DNA of 34,399 nt from Candidatus Woesearchaeota archaeon (lineage in GTDB: Archaea > Nanobdellota > Nanobdellia > Woesearchaeales > GW2011-AR4). The notes below the pieces were generated by a model. It was not told the DNA's origin, searched no databases, and saw only the letters and a program-made list of their open reading frames with translations. Both the position numbers and the translations under genes were made by a program. The stretch spans positions 1 through 34,399 of the forward strand of contig NYYQ01000038.1 in NCBI GenBank assembly GCA_002686855.1, written 5' to 3'. Positions 15,125 to 24,715 of the stretch are shown piece after piece. How positions within the stretch are numbered: position 1 is the stretch's first letter; the number at the start of each line of letters is the position of its first letter.

Positions 15125-16795
15125 ATGAAATTTAAATCTAAGAAATCTCAGGCTACTATTTTCATGATAATCAGCATCATTATGATTATGGTTGTCGCTT
15201 CCCTTATTCTTATAACCAGATATGCTGGAAAGAAAACATCAAAGCAGGAAACAATTGATGTTAAAGAAGCAGCATTCGACATACAGCCAATAAAGAACTT
15301 TGTAACAGAATGCCTTTCCTCTGTTTCAAAAGATGCAATAAAAGTGATGGGAAAGCAAGGAGGTTATTTATTTACTAGCCAAGGTGGAACTCTCATAGAT
15401 TATCGCGATACAGATAATGGAATATTTTTTGTTAATCATGAAAATTCAAGAGTTGTTTATAACATACTAAAGCCAAGATACCCCCTTGGGAATTACTATG
15501 CAAGCATTCCAAACTATCCCTGGAAAACATTCCCATACACCGATGAAAGCAAAACCAAGCAAGAATTCCAGGCTAAAGATGTTTTTGGGACAAATAATCT
15601 GCCGCCACTAAACAAGTCTTTTGGCCAGCATTCTATGCAGGAACAACTAATAGCTTATATAACAAAAAATATTGACAGCTGCCTTGATTTTTCCATATTC
15701 GCAGAGGAGGGTTTTGAAATTTCAAAAAATGAAAACAATGTAGCGGTTGATATAAATGACAATGATGTTACAATCAGGATGAATTATGAGCTTATAGTGG
15801 AAAACCTTGTCAGTGGAGAAAAAACAGAACTCAATAATTTCATTGTCAGGCATAAAATCAGATTGGGAAAATTACATGCGTTTGTCAACAAACTCATAGA
15901 AAACGATATAAGTGATATAGAATTTAATATTGCAAAATTAACCATCACTAATAATTTTGAAGTGGATATTAAAAGAGACGTCTTTAAGAATGATGATTTA
16001 ATCATTATTACTGATAAAAAATCTTCTATCACCGGACTGGAATTTAAATACTTCTTTGCAAGAAAAAACAGGAACCCCGCAATATTTTATTTGACCCCTG
16101 CAAGTTTAGGTCTTCCAAGATGGCATAATATAACAAACGAGACATTAATAGAGAACTATCCATCCAGCTTCAAAGCATTGGACCCAGATGAAGATTCTAT
16201 AGATAATGGAGGCTTCTCTATTACTCCAAAAACACCAATAATATTAGCATTGCCTAAAATGGAATTCCAGATTAAAGTTACAGATGGAGAACTTGAAGAT
16301 TATCAAATTATAACTGTAAATTTACAAGAGGATGTTTCAAGCAACAAATTTTGCAACATAGAAAAAGCAAATCCCTATATTGGTAAGGTAATAGCCAAAG
16401 CAGAAGAAATGGAACTCGAGCTCACAGGCTTAAATTTTTTGGGCTGTAATCAAAAAAATCCTAATAACTTCAACCTTCAAGATAATCTTCCATCAAATCT
16501 TAAGGGATATGATGGAATAATTTTTTACAATATCGGGGGTACAACCAATAGCAACACAATCCTGCTTCCCAGTAGACCCGGCTTTATACTCTATGCAGAG
16601 GAAGGATTAGGAAGCTTTTTTACTCTTAATCTCCAGGGGTCTAATGCCAATATTGGAATTTATACTGATGTAGGCAATTCTATTGTAACCCTCAACAATA
16701 TTCCTGTTGGAGCCAAATACGAGCTTGCTGCATGCGGTCTTTATACTCTTAATAGTGAAAATGGAACTTGCCCAGTATCAGGCATAATCGGCTAA
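15125..16795 (+). CDS. Pilin-like N-terminus, large extracellular protein
   Basis: A 556-residue protein starting MKFKSKKSQATIFMI: a basic stretch, KKSQ, then a hydrophobic helix to about residue 31, the pattern of a class III (prepilin-peptidase) signal. GAGGTGG at 15116-15122 precedes the ATG at 15125. The GTG at 15119 is in frame but overlaps this binding site, so ATG 15125 is preferred. Residues about 300-390 (YFFARKNRNPAIFYLTP..., ending FQIKVTDGELEDYQIITVNL) resemble an Ig/cadherin-like beta domain. A C-terminal domain of about 150 residues contains scattered Cys. Function unknown; from its place it is a surface or tip component of the same apparatus as its neighbours. Confidence 0.72.
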   Translation: MKFKSKKSQATIFMIISIIMIMVVASLILITRYAGKKTSKQETIDVKEAAFDIQPIKNFVTECLSSVSKDAIKVMGKQGGYLFTSQGGTLIDYRDTDNGIFFVNHENSRVVYNILKPRYPLGNYYASIPNYPWKTFPYTDESKTKQEFQAKDVFGTNNLPPLNKSFGQHSMQEQLIAYITKNIDSCLDFSIFAEEGFEISKNENNVAVDINDNDVTIRMNYELIVENLVSGEKTELNNFIVRHKIRLGKLHAFVNKLIENDISDIEFNIAKLTITNNFEVDIKRDVFKNDDLIIITDKKSSITGLEFKYFFARKNRNPAIFYLTPASLGLPRWHNITNETLIENYPSSFKALDPDEDSIDNGGFSITPKTPIILALPKMEFQIKVTDGELEDYQIITVNLQEDVSSNKFCNIEKANPYIGKVIAKAEEMELELTGLNFLGCNQKNPNNFNLQDNLPSNLKGYDGIIFYNIGGTTNSNTILLPSRPGFILYAEEGLGSFFTLNLQGSNANIGIYTDVGNSIVTLNNIPVGAKYELAACGLYTLNSENGTCPVSGIIG

Positions 16796-16796
16796 A

Positions 16797-19700
16797 ATGA
16801 TCACAATAAAAAAAGAAGCATTAATTATACTTTTTGCATTCTTATTTTTGATTAGTTTTAATTTTATTTATGCGCAGGAATTTGATAAAGGATGCTGCAT
16901 CAACCCGGGCGCTGGAATTTTATCATGTTCTACAGAAAGGTTAATCGAAAAAAATGAATGCTGCCCAACACCAGTAAGCGCTAATCCAAGTTATTATGAT
17001 CCAGAAGCATCGGGTCCAGCAAATCATAATAATTGCACAGATAACTTCTTTTTTCCAGAACAATCTTGCCAAGAAGTAAGTGAATGCCAGGAAGGATGCT
17101 GCTGCACAACTATAGGAGCGCCAACAGAAGAAAAAAAATCTCAAGCGCTTTGCACTGGCTCTGGCCAAGAATTTCGAATGTTGCCTGAAGATAAAACTTG
17201 TCTAGAAGTATGCGAGGTGCCAGAATGCAATGATAATCTGAATAATGACCCAGAAAATAATAATTGCAAGGATTATCCTGCAGATTCTGGATGCACAAGT
17301 TCTTCAGATCCCACAGAAAGCGGAGGAACATGTCTTGCTACCACAGGGCAAAATTGCAATAGTATAAATTACATTCCAAAAATAACAAATTTTAGAGCAC
17401 TCCCGGTAAAAGGTTATAAAGAGATCATGTTGCAATGGGAAAGTGAATGCTATTCCAATGTAATCTCTCACGATATTTCCCGTTGTAAAGGCTCAGGATG
17501 CGATGATTTTTCTCAGATAGGGACAACAATAGAAAATACTTTTATTGATGAAGATGAGCAGCTAAAATTTCAGGCAACGTACACATATAAAATAATTTCC
17601 CATTACAGCATCCAAACAGCGCAGTCAGAAAAAACAGCCACCGTATTTTCGGGCAATTTAGAGTGCTGGAATGAATTTGACAGCAATAATTTTTGCATAC
17701 ATGAATCCCATTACAACCAGCACAAGGACTATCTTATAGATAATTTTGCAGGCTTCTCAGCAGCTAATTTTTTACAGAACGTTAGAAGCACTTTTGCAAC
17801 CAAATTAAACAGAGCATTTTTTTGCACCGATGCTAATGTATTGACAGAAGAAGGAACAGAATGCAGCAGCAATCATGTATGCGCAATTTCAACTACCGGA
17901 CCAACATGCATTGAAAGATCAGACTGCGATCCAGAAACATCAAACCTGTTCGGCTTATTTTTTACAAGAAGCAGTTGCGAACAAAACCAATACTGTTTTT
18001 ATGATAGGTCTTCTTCAACTGTAGATTCATGTTTTTCATGCAGCCCTCAGATGTTTTGTTATGATTATAAATCCAGACAAAGTTGCGAAAAAGATAATTG
18101 TTATGTGGGAAATTGCGCATGGAAACCATTGTCAGTATCAGATGAGTTGGGAACCGGTGTTTGCATAGATGAAAGTGCTGATAACTGCCAATGGTGCGAT
18201 AGTGTAGGAACAGAAGGCTTGGAAACTATAAGAACAACCAGCATAATTTTTGAGCAGTGCATCAAAGAAAAAGCAGAAAAACTCTCATCTGAAGAAAATA
18301 TCTGCTATTATGATGGGCAAAAAGCATTAAATTGCAAAGATGTCATATGTACCAATTACCCTGAAAACGACTGCAAAATAAATGATCAATGTGACTGGGG
18401 CATCTGTGAAATGTTTGGCAATTTGGGATGCAGGAAAAATGCAGACGGCGATGACAAACCGGATTGCGATGAAAATGATATTGAATGCGAACAAGATGTT
18501 TTTGCTCCAAACACAACTATAATGCCGATAATAGACCGCGGCATGTATAAATCATTGTTAATAGCGATTTTTGACAAGACAAGCAGCAAGAGTTCTTTTA
18601 TAAAACGAACAACAAACGATTATAAAACATTTATATGCGCTGGCTCTTTTTGTGAACCAAAAAATGGCCCTTTTACAAATAGCTACCAGATTATAATAAG
18701 CAATACTAACCTGTTCGATGCATTAACTGGAGAAAAACTTTTGGAATTAGGTGAAGGAACAAACATTCTAAATTATTATTCCCAGGATCCTTCTAAAAAT
18801 ATAGGAACAGTAAAAACAGTAGAGGTAACAGCTCATGCAGATTCAAGCGGACCTATAGTTCGTAACTTAAACATAACCGATGGAAGACTTATTGACAGCA
18901 TTTATTACACAAACTCGCTAAGACCAATAATAACAATAAATTTTTTTGAAGAAGCAATAGTAACTGCTGCCCAGCTTTTACTAAAAGGAAGCCAAATAAC
19001 AATAATACCTGATTTCTCTGCTGAATTAAAGAAAGCAGTTGAATTCACTTTTCCAAGGGATATCAACCCGGGAGAGTATATATTTGAAGTAAATGCCAAA
19101 AACTCTAAAAAGATATTTATGGATGAAGCTCTTAAAGCAGATATTGTTATAGATAACCAAAATCCTGAAATTGCATCTATAAGTCCTGCGCAAGGCGCCA
19201 TAGTTACTGATTCAAATGTTCCAATAACTATCAATTTTAATAAAAAATCGAATCTGGAAAAAATAACCATAAATGGGGAAGATGTAACTGGCCAGTTTTC
19301 CACAAAAGATAATATAGCTCATACAGCCACAATCACACTTGAAGATGGGAACAAGAAAATCCAAATAATAGCAAAAGATTTTTCAGGTAATGGGATAACC
19401 TACACATCTACTTTTATTGTGAATGCAAAGCCCCTTGAAATATTTATATTAGAACCTTCTTTTGGGGTCTCTCCAGAATATACCTTCGATTTAGTTATTG
19501 GAACTGACAATGATGCCAAGTGCGGATACAACTTAGATAGCAACCTTGAGTTTGAATTTATGGATAAGTTTGACATTTCTGGGGGTACAGAACATAAAAT
19601 AAGTGTATTTAATAAAATACCTGGAGGAGACAAAAGCATACATAAGTTATATGTAAGGTGCAATGATCCAACAAAAGACTCAGGTATAGAAGTTTTTGAT

Positions 19701-22046
19701 TTAAGTGTAGACCCAGAAAATCCAAGAATAATTACAGCCTACGCAACTCCAAATCCAATAGTAGAAGAACCAAGAACAACAACATTAAAAATAGAAACAA
19801 ACAAGGAAGCAATTTGCAAATACAGCATCGATTCTAATGACTTTTCTTCTATAGAAGGAAATTTTATAGGGATTGAAAACAATTCATTCAGCAAAGTAAA
19901 CAAAAAGAAAATTACAGTCACCGAAGATAAATCTTACACGTATTTTGTAGCGTGCATGTCCAAAGCAGAGCTTATTTCTGACATAAAACAAATTGCATTT
20001 TCTTCCGATATAAGCCTTCCAATTAAAATCACAAGCCACACTCCTCCATATAGCAACAGCACAACAATAATTTTAGCATTAGAAACAAATAAGAAATCGC
20101 AGTGTAAATATAGCGCTCATGATCCAGCAGTAAATCAAGGAACCCCTATTGGCCAACCAGCTTATTCCCACACAAAAACTTTAACTTTAAGTCCTGGTAA
20201 ACATGCTTATTATGTTATCTGTAAAGATTCATTTTTGCAGAAATGGTCAGACCCGCTTACAATAGGCATTACAATTGACACAACTCCCCCTTTCATGGTG
20301 TTTGTAGATGATACAAGCACTTTAGCAAATAACCCTCAAGTTACGTGGCGCGTAGATATGCTAAGGGCATCATGGCTTGGTAAAGACAATGAAACAGAGG
20401 TTAAATCTTATATGTATACTCTAGAAGAATTCGGAACCCTAAACACAATAATCGACTGGACAACAAGTTTTATTGAAAATGAATGGATTTGGGCAGCCAA
20501 GAAAAATTTAACCTTATTCTCTGGTTCAAAGTATTTCTTTAGGGTAAAAGCTAAAAATATAGTTGGGTTGTTAAGTGAGGCATTAGAAAGTGATGGGATT
20601 ACCATAGACCCATCATTAAAACCAACTAACTGCTCTAACAGCATAAAAGATCTGCAGGAATCTGACATAGATTGCGGCGGGTCATGTGACTTATGCGCAG
20701 AAGACAAGGCATGCAGAGAAAACACTGATTGCTTTAGCGGATTTTGCAATGCAAATAATGTATGCACAAAACCTAGATGCAATGATAATGTGACAAATCA
20801 GGATGAATCAGACATAGATTGCGGAGGAAATAGCTGTGAGAAATGTGCGAATAGTAAAGAATGCAACATTGATCCTGATTGCTCCTCAGATTTTTGCTCT
20901 TTTGGAATATGTAAGGAAGCAGAGATGTGCAGTGATGGAAAATTAAGCGGCACAGAATCAGACATAGATTGCGGAGGAGCATGCCCAAATAAATGCAATT
21001 TAGGCCAAAGTTGCGATACAGATACAGACTGTCAGTCAGATATCGGATGTGTATCTGGAACATGCTCAGAAGAATTAATTGAAGAAGGAAAAGATACAGA
21101 TGGAGATGGAATTCCAGATAGGTGGGAGCTGCAACAAGGCCTGGATCCAAATGACCCTTCAGATGCAGAGCTGGATTTTGATAATGATGGCCTAACAAAT
21201 CTGGAAGAATACACTTACAGGACAAACCCGAATAAAGCAGATACAGATGGAGATGGAGCAAGCGATAAAAAAGAAATAGATAAAGGAACAGATCCATTAG
21301 ACCCGCTGAGCAAGCCAAAAAGTATCCTGGGGATATTGATGTGGATTTTTATTATAATCTTACTTCTTGGGGGCAGTAGTTATGGAGCTTACTTTTATTA
21401 TCAAAATTATATGAACAAACCAAAACCATTACCAGTACCAAGAACAACCCAAAAATTAGTGCAAATAAAACGTATTCCAAAGACACTTGAGAAAAAAGCA
21501 AAAAAAGACGATCTTTTCAAGAAGAAACAGGAAGAAAAATGGAAAAAAAGAGAAAGATTATTTGAGGTTTTTGGAAAAAAGAAAGAAAATGAAAAAACGT
21601 ACATACCCGGAGGACAAAAATTATTTGATTTTTCTGGAAAAAAGAAAAAACAAGAAAAAACACACACCCATAAAGAAGAAAAAGCAAAAAAACCTTTAAT
21701 TTCAAAAGCAGAGGTAGAAAAAGAAAAAGCAAAAAAAGATGAACTTTTCAAGAAGAGACAGGAAGAAAAACGGGAAAAAAGAGAAGAATTATTTGATTTT
21801 TCTGGAAAAAAGAAAAAACAAGAAAAAGTCAAACAAAAACCAAAAGATGTATTTGGTAGGTTAAAACTGATAATAGAAGCAGAAGAACAAAAAAAGCAAT
21901 TAGGGGAAATCAGCAAAAAGAAAACTCTTAAAAAAGTCAAAAAAATCAGCAAAAAGAAAACCAGAAAAAAATCAAAGAAAACACATAAGAAAACACATAA
22001 GAAAACACATAAGAAAACACATAAGAAAACACATAAGAAAAGATGA
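16797..22046 (+). CDS. Giant Cys-rich surface protein with TSP3-like calcium repeats, TM anchor and Lys-rich tail
   Basis: A 1749-residue protein beginning 1 base after the previous stop. Residues 1-26 form a signal peptide ending FIYA. Residues about 30-185 and 290-570 are Cys-rich; 195-290 resembles fibronectin type III (ITNFRALPVKGYKEIMLQWE). Residues about 690-1270 hold Ig-like and fibronectin-like beta domains, including a NPEIASISPAQGAIVTDS boundary. Residues about 1278-1425 carry three copies of a module built round ESDIDCGG with regularly spaced Cys. Residues about 1430-1500 are thrombospondin type 3-like calcium motifs (DTDGDGIPDRWE, DFDNDGLTNLEEY, DTDGDGASDKKE). One TM helix at about 1508-1530 is followed by a 215-residue Lys-rich, presumably cytoplasmic, tail with internal repeats. 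This suggests a type I membrane adhesin that could bind another cell. The ATG of the next gene overlaps its stop. Confidence 0.82.
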   Translation: MITIKKEALIILFAFLFLISFNFIYAQEFDKGCCINPGAGILSCSTERLIEKNECCPTPVSANPSYYDPEASGPANHNNCTDNFFFPEQSCQEVSECQEGCCCTTIGAPTEEKKSQALCTGSGQEFRMLPEDKTCLEVCEVPECNDNLNNDPENNNCKDYPADSGCTSSSDPTESGGTCLATTGQNCNSINYIPKITNFRALPVKGYKEIMLQWESECYSNVISHDISRCKGSGCDDFSQIGTTIENTFIDEDEQLKFQATYTYKIISHYSIQTAQSEKTATVFSGNLECWNEFDSNNFCIHESHYNQHKDYLIDNFAGFSAANFLQNVRSTFATKLNRAFFCTDANVLTEEGTECSSNHVCAISTTGPTCIERSDCDPETSNLFGLFFTRSSCEQNQYCFYDRSSSTVDSCFSCSPQMFCYDYKSRQSCEKDNCYVGNCAWKPLSVSDELGTGVCIDESADNCQWCDSVGTEGLETIRTTSIIFEQCIKEKAEKLSSEENICYYDGQKALNCKDVICTNYPENDCKINDQCDWGICEMFGNLGCRKNADGDDKPDCDENDIECEQDVFAPNTTIMPIIDRGMYKSLLIAIFDKTSSKSSFIKRTTNDYKTFICAGSFCEPKNGPFTNSYQIIISNTNLFDALTGEKLLELGEGTNILNYYSQDPSKNIGTVKTVEVTAHADSSGPIVRNLNITDGRLIDSIYYTNSLRPIITINFFEEAIVTAAQLLLKGSQITIIPDFSAELKKAVEFTFPRDINPGEYIFEVNAKNSKKIFMDEALKADIVIDNQNPEIASISPAQGAIVTDSNVPITINFNKKSNLEKITINGEDVTGQFSTKDNIAHTATITLEDGNKKIQIIAKDFSGNGITYTSTFIVNAKPLEIFILEPSFGVSPEYTFDLVIGTDNDAKCGYNLDSNLEFEFMDKFDISGGTEHKISVFNKIPGGDKSIHKLYVRCNDPTKDSGIEVFDLSVDPENPRIITAYATPNPIVEEPRTTTLKIETNKEAICKYSIDSNDFSSIEGNFIGIENNSFSKVNKKKITVTEDKSYTYFVACMSKAELISDIKQIAFSSDISLPIKITSHTPPYSNSTTIILALETNKKSQCKYSAHDPAVNQGTPIGQPAYSHTKTLTLSPGKHAYYVICKDSFLQKWSDPLTIGITIDTTPPFMVFVDDTSTLANNPQVTWRVDMLRASWLGKDNETEVKSYMYTLEEFGTLNTIIDWTTSFIENEWIWAAKKNLTLFSGSKYFFRVKAKNIVGLLSEALESDGITIDPSLKPTNCSNSIKDLQESDIDCGGSCDLCAEDKACRENTDCFSGFCNANNVCTKPRCNDNVTNQDESDIDCGGNSCEKCANSKECNIDPDCSSDFCSFGICKEAEMCSDGKLSGTESDIDCGGACPNKCNLGQSCDTDTDCQSDIGCVSGTCSEELIEEGKDTDGDGIPDRWELQQGLDPNDPSDAELDFDNDGLTNLEEYTYRTNPNKADTDGDGASDKKEIDKGTDPLDPLSKPKSILGILMWIFIIILLLGGSSYGAYFYYQNYMNKPKPLPVPRTTQKLVQIKRIPKTLEKKAKKDDLFKKKQEEKWKKRERLFEVFGKKKENEKTYIPGGQKLFDFSGKKKKQEKTHTHKEEKAKKPLISKAEVEKEKAKKDELFKKRQEEKREKREELFDFSGKKKKQEKVKQKPKDVFGRLKLIIEAEEQKKQLGEISKKKTLKKVKKISKKKTRKKSKKTHKKTHKKTHKKTHKKTHKKR
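20630..21073 (+). repeat. Three tandem ESDIDCGG Cys modules (within the giant protein)
   Basis: Three protein modules of about 50 residues follow one another. Each starts with Cys-x-(D/N) and an acidic loop, then ESDIDCGG, a C-x-x-C pair and a DC-x-S-x-x-C element. The DNA under the core is also conserved, with GACATAGATTGCGG present in all three copies. This indicates duplication within the gene. Such modules occur in large surface proteins and are probably disulfide-stabilised. Confidence 0.75.
21975..22034 (+). repeat. 12-base tandem repeat AAGAAAACACAT x5
   Basis: Five perfect consecutive units encode KKTH repeated at the extreme C-terminus of the giant surface protein, followed by a sixth partial unit AAGAAAAGA. 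The perfect identity points to recent slippage and probable length variation between strains. The region upstream, 21484-21840, has an older imperfect duplication encoding KAKKD(D/E)LFKK(K/R)QEEK and LFDFSGKKKKQEK. Confidence 0.9.
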
Positions 22047-22510
22047 AAGGACAGCTTATAGGCCAGGTATTTATTTATATTATAACTGTAGTTCTTGTCG
22101 CTTTTATTCTATTTTACGGTTATACCGCTATAACTACATTCAGAGAAAAAGCAAATCAGGTATCTTTTGTACAGCTCAAAAATAATCTGCAAAATACCAT
22201 AGAAGTTTTATCTTTTGATTTTGGAAGTGTAAAAGTAAAGGAATTTATTGTACCGGAAAATATCAACATTGTTTGCTTTGTAAAGGATTTTCCAAACACA
22301 CCAACCCTATCAGGAACAAAATATCCGATAATAGAAGACAGTGTTAATTCCGGAGTAAACAAAAATGTTTTTTTAATAGACAAAAATGTTGAAGAATCAT
22401 TTCATGTGGAAAAAATAGACGCGCAAGAAGATTTATTTTGTGTTCCTGTTGTTAGCAGCAAAATTAAAATAAGAATGGAAGGCATGGGAGATCATATATT
22501 TATTTCTTAG
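22043..22510 (+). CDS. Pilin-like membrane protein
   Basis: A 155-residue protein starting MKGQLIGQVFIYIITVV: a very short basic leader, KGQ, then one hydrophobic helix to about residue 27, as in class III signals. The remainder is a soluble domain with two Cys (NIVCFVKD, DLFCVPVV) and the segment FDFGSVKVKEFIVPENINI. I know similar proteins only as conserved hypotheticals of DPANN archaea. The ATG overlaps the stop of the giant surface-protein gene (ATGA), so the two are translationally coupled and probably function together. Confidence 0.72.
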   Translation: MKGQLIGQVFIYIITVVLVAFILFYGYTAITTFREKANQVSFVQLKNNLQNTIEVLSFDFGSVKVKEFIVPENINIVCFVKDFPNTPTLSGTKYPIIEDSVNSGVNKNVFLIDKNVEESFHVEKIDAQEDLFCVPVVSSKIKIRMEGMGDHIFIS

Positions 22511-22520
22511 CATAGATAAA

Positions 22521-22528
22521 CTTAAATA
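22521..22528 (+). promoter_or_regulatory. TATA-like box, leaderless type
   Basis: CTTAAATA is centred about 26 bases before the ATG at 22551, in a 40-base gap. It is a likely internal promoter within the pilin-like gene run. Confidence 0.5.
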
Positions 22529-22550
22529 CTATAATTGAACAAATTCCGTT

Positions 22551-23576
22551 ATGAAATATAAAAAAGGGGCCATAGAAATACAGTTTAACTGGCTATTTGT
22601 TCTTATTATTGGAGCTGTGATACTAATAGTTTTTTCAGGAATTATATTGAGGCAGAAAAATATCTCTGAAACATCAAAAAATGTTTTGATACTTAATAAT
22701 TTAGATGCTATACTGTCTGGCTCTGAGGTTAGCGCAGGAACTGTAAATATTGTAAGAATACCCAAAACAACAATAGAGTTTAAATGCAACCGCTACTCTA
22801 TTGGAGGGCTTTCAAAACAGTTAGAGGTTATGAATGTCTTTCCATCTTCGTTTTTTGAAGGAGATAGGTTAATTTCCATGGCATTAGACTTTAGCATACC
22901 TTACCGAATAACCAACTTAATATATCTGACAAGCCCAAAATATAGGTATATATTCATTGGAGATGATAAAGCAAGGCAAATAAAGGATATGATGCCTAAT
23001 GAGACCTTTACTGACTTCTATCCAGCACTTGCAGATGTAGAATATAAAGGAGAAAAAAAAGTAAGGTTTATTGTTTTTGGTAATTTAATAAAAGATGGGG
23101 ATGATATATCTCCTGTTTTAAGTGATTATATGAAATTATCAGATAATAGTGTTACAGCTTTGAATGTAAAAGATAACTTAGAATCAGGAAACCTGGAATT
23201 TTTCAAAAAACAAGGGAATAAATTTATTTTTGTTGGAACTTCTTCTTATCTTGGAAAAGAAACACTTCTTGGAGCGGTTTTTTCTGACAGTCATGCAGTA
23301 TACAATTGTGTTATGAAAAATGTGTTTGAAAAGATAGGTATTGTCACACAAATATACATCAAAAAAATTATGAGTATCAGAGAAAGATACCAAGCTACTA
23401 GCGATCGTTGTTATGATTACAAAGATACCTTATATGGCTCAGGACACCTTAGTCAAATATCTGACGCTTCATTAGATTTTACATTACAAAATTCAAAAGA
23501 AATAATTGATGCTTCAAAAAGCATAGAAAACCAAAATAGGCAAGCCCAACTGCAATCCTGCGCTACAATTTACTGA
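22551..23576 (+). CDS. Pilin-like N-terminus, larger conserved hypothetical
   Basis: A 341-residue protein starting MKYKKGAIEIQFNWLFVLI, a class III-type leader (KKGAIE) and one hydrophobic helix to about residue 32. A mixed alpha/beta domain of about 290 residues follows, with a few Cys (FKCNRYS, YNCVMKNV, DRCYDYKD). The central part (KVRFIVFGNL..., KFIFVGTSSYLGKE) has alternating beta strands and helices. No enzymatic motif is recognised. It has its own TATA-like box and is followed within 5 bases by another pilin-like gene. Confidence 0.7.
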   Translation: MKYKKGAIEIQFNWLFVLIIGAVILIVFSGIILRQKNISETSKNVLILNNLDAILSGSEVSAGTVNIVRIPKTTIEFKCNRYSIGGLSKQLEVMNVFPSSFFEGDRLISMALDFSIPYRITNLIYLTSPKYRYIFIGDDKARQIKDMMPNETFTDFYPALADVEYKGEKKVRFIVFGNLIKDGDDISPVLSDYMKLSDNSVTALNVKDNLESGNLEFFKKQGNKFIFVGTSSYLGKETLLGAVFSDSHAVYNCVMKNVFEKIGIVTQIYIKKIMSIRERYQATSDRCYDYKDTLYGSGHLSQISDASLDFTLQNSKEIIDASKSIENQNRQAQLQSCATIY

Positions 23577-23581
23577 CAAAA

Positions 23582-24064
23582 ATGAAAAAAAAAGCCCAAG
23601 CCCAGATGCTCGAAACCATTGCTGTCTTATTTATATTTTTTCTCCTCATAGTTATAGGATTTGTATTTTATGCTAAGGTGCTTAAAGGCAATATAGAGCT
23701 TCAAAAAGAAGAAAGCATGCAGTTGAATGCAATTGAGGTTGCTCAGCGCGCTTCCTCACTTCCAGAGTTGCAGTGCAGTGAGGACAATATAGTAAGTGAT
23801 AACTGCATAGATTTGCTTAAACTTGAGGCAGCATCTGAAATAATAGTTAAACCTGAAAATGAAATATTCTATTATGATAGGCTTTTATTCAGCAAAATAA
23901 CTGTAAATGAAATTTATCCTGATGAAAAGGAATGGTCGCTTTATGACAAGTCTTTGGATGAATTCTCAAACAAGATAGTTACTAATATTCCTATATCACT
24001 CTTTGACCCTGTTAACAACAAAAATGCTTTTGGAGTAATGACTGTAACTTTATTTTTAAAATAA
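23582..24064 (+). CDS. Pilin-like membrane protein
   Basis: A 160-residue protein starting MKKKAQAQMLETIAVLFIFF: KKAQ followed by a hydrophobic helix with a Glu at the fifth to sixth position after the predicted cleavage site, as in type IV pilins. The soluble part has two close Cys (ELQCSEDNIVSDNCID), likely a disulfide loop, and a beta-rich C-terminus. It begins 5 bases after the previous stop, within the same run. Confidence 0.74.
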   Translation: MKKKAQAQMLETIAVLFIFFLLIVIGFVFYAKVLKGNIELQKEESMQLNAIEVAQRASSLPELQCSEDNIVSDNCIDLLKLEAASEIIVKPENEIFYYDRLLFSKITVNEIYPDEKEWSLYDKSLDEFSNKIVTNIPISLFDPVNNKNAFGVMTVTLFLK

Positions 24065-24090
24065 ATTTTAATTAACATAAAAGAGTTTAA

Positions 24091-24561
24091 ATGAAAAAAA
24101 AAGCCCAAACAGAAATAATTGGTTTAGCAATAGTAGTCATATTATTAATAATCGGAATGACTTTTGTAATAAGGTTTATGATGACTAAAGAGCCAGTTGA
24201 TTATAAGAAACAGTTTACCCAGGCAGAAATTGCTTCAAATATGATTAATACATTCTTAAAATCAACAAGCCAAGATTGCAATGAGCTTTCTATGACAGAA
24301 CTCTTGCAGGACTGCGGACAAAGTATGAGCATTCACTGCAATGGCAAAGTATCCTGTGATTATGTAGAAGAAACTGTTCAAGATATATTTAATCAAACAT
24401 TAGAAGTTTGGAAAATTAACTACGAATTCAAGGTTTTTCAGCAGGAAGAAATCCCAAAATTTACTTTAGGAACTCCATGCCCAGCATCCAAAAAATCAAA
24501 AACCTTTCCCATACCCACTAGCTCAGGAACTTTGTTTGTAAAGTTAGATATTTGTGGGTAA
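24091..24561 (+). CDS. Pilin-like membrane protein
   Basis: A 156-residue protein starting MKKKAQTEIIGLAIVVILLI, with KKAQTE before a hydrophobic helix to about residue 30, a clear class III-type signal. The exported domain has six Cys (SQDCNEL, LQDCGQS, IHCNGK, VSCDYV, TPCPASK and the C-terminal DICG), suggesting disulfide stabilisation. TILE-like enzymatic motifs are absent. It lies 26 bases after the preceding gene. Confidence 0.74.
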   Translation: MKKKAQTEIIGLAIVVILLIIGMTFVIRFMMTKEPVDYKKQFTQAEIASNMINTFLKSTSQDCNELSMTELLQDCGQSMSIHCNGKVSCDYVEETVQDIFNQTLEVWKINYEFKVFQQEEIPKFTLGTPCPASKKSKTFPIPTSSGTLFVKLDICG

Positions 24562-24715
24562 ATAAATTCAATAAAAATTTCAAACAACAATAAAATAACA
24601 ATCATCAATAAAAATTATCAGATTAAAGAAAAATCAACATATAATTAAAAATAAATCCAAAATATTTATATATAACTTATTGCACAGAAATACTATTCCA
24701 GAAAAGAGGCACACA
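24562..24715 (+). promoter_or_regulatory. Promoter region with TATA box and SD for the next pilin gene
   Basis: This A-rich interval of 154 bases holds AATATTTATATATAA at 24661-24675, a strong TATA-like box predicting a start near 24693. GAGG at 24706-24709 is spaced 6 bases from ATG 24716. The combination supports that start over the in-frame TTG at 24680. Confidence 0.5.

Noticed and set aside
20773-21318. 181-codon minus-strand open frame
   Set aside because: It is antisense to the repeated SDIDCGG and calcium motifs of the giant surface protein, and its Leu/His/Cys-rich product reflects the complement of that repeat.
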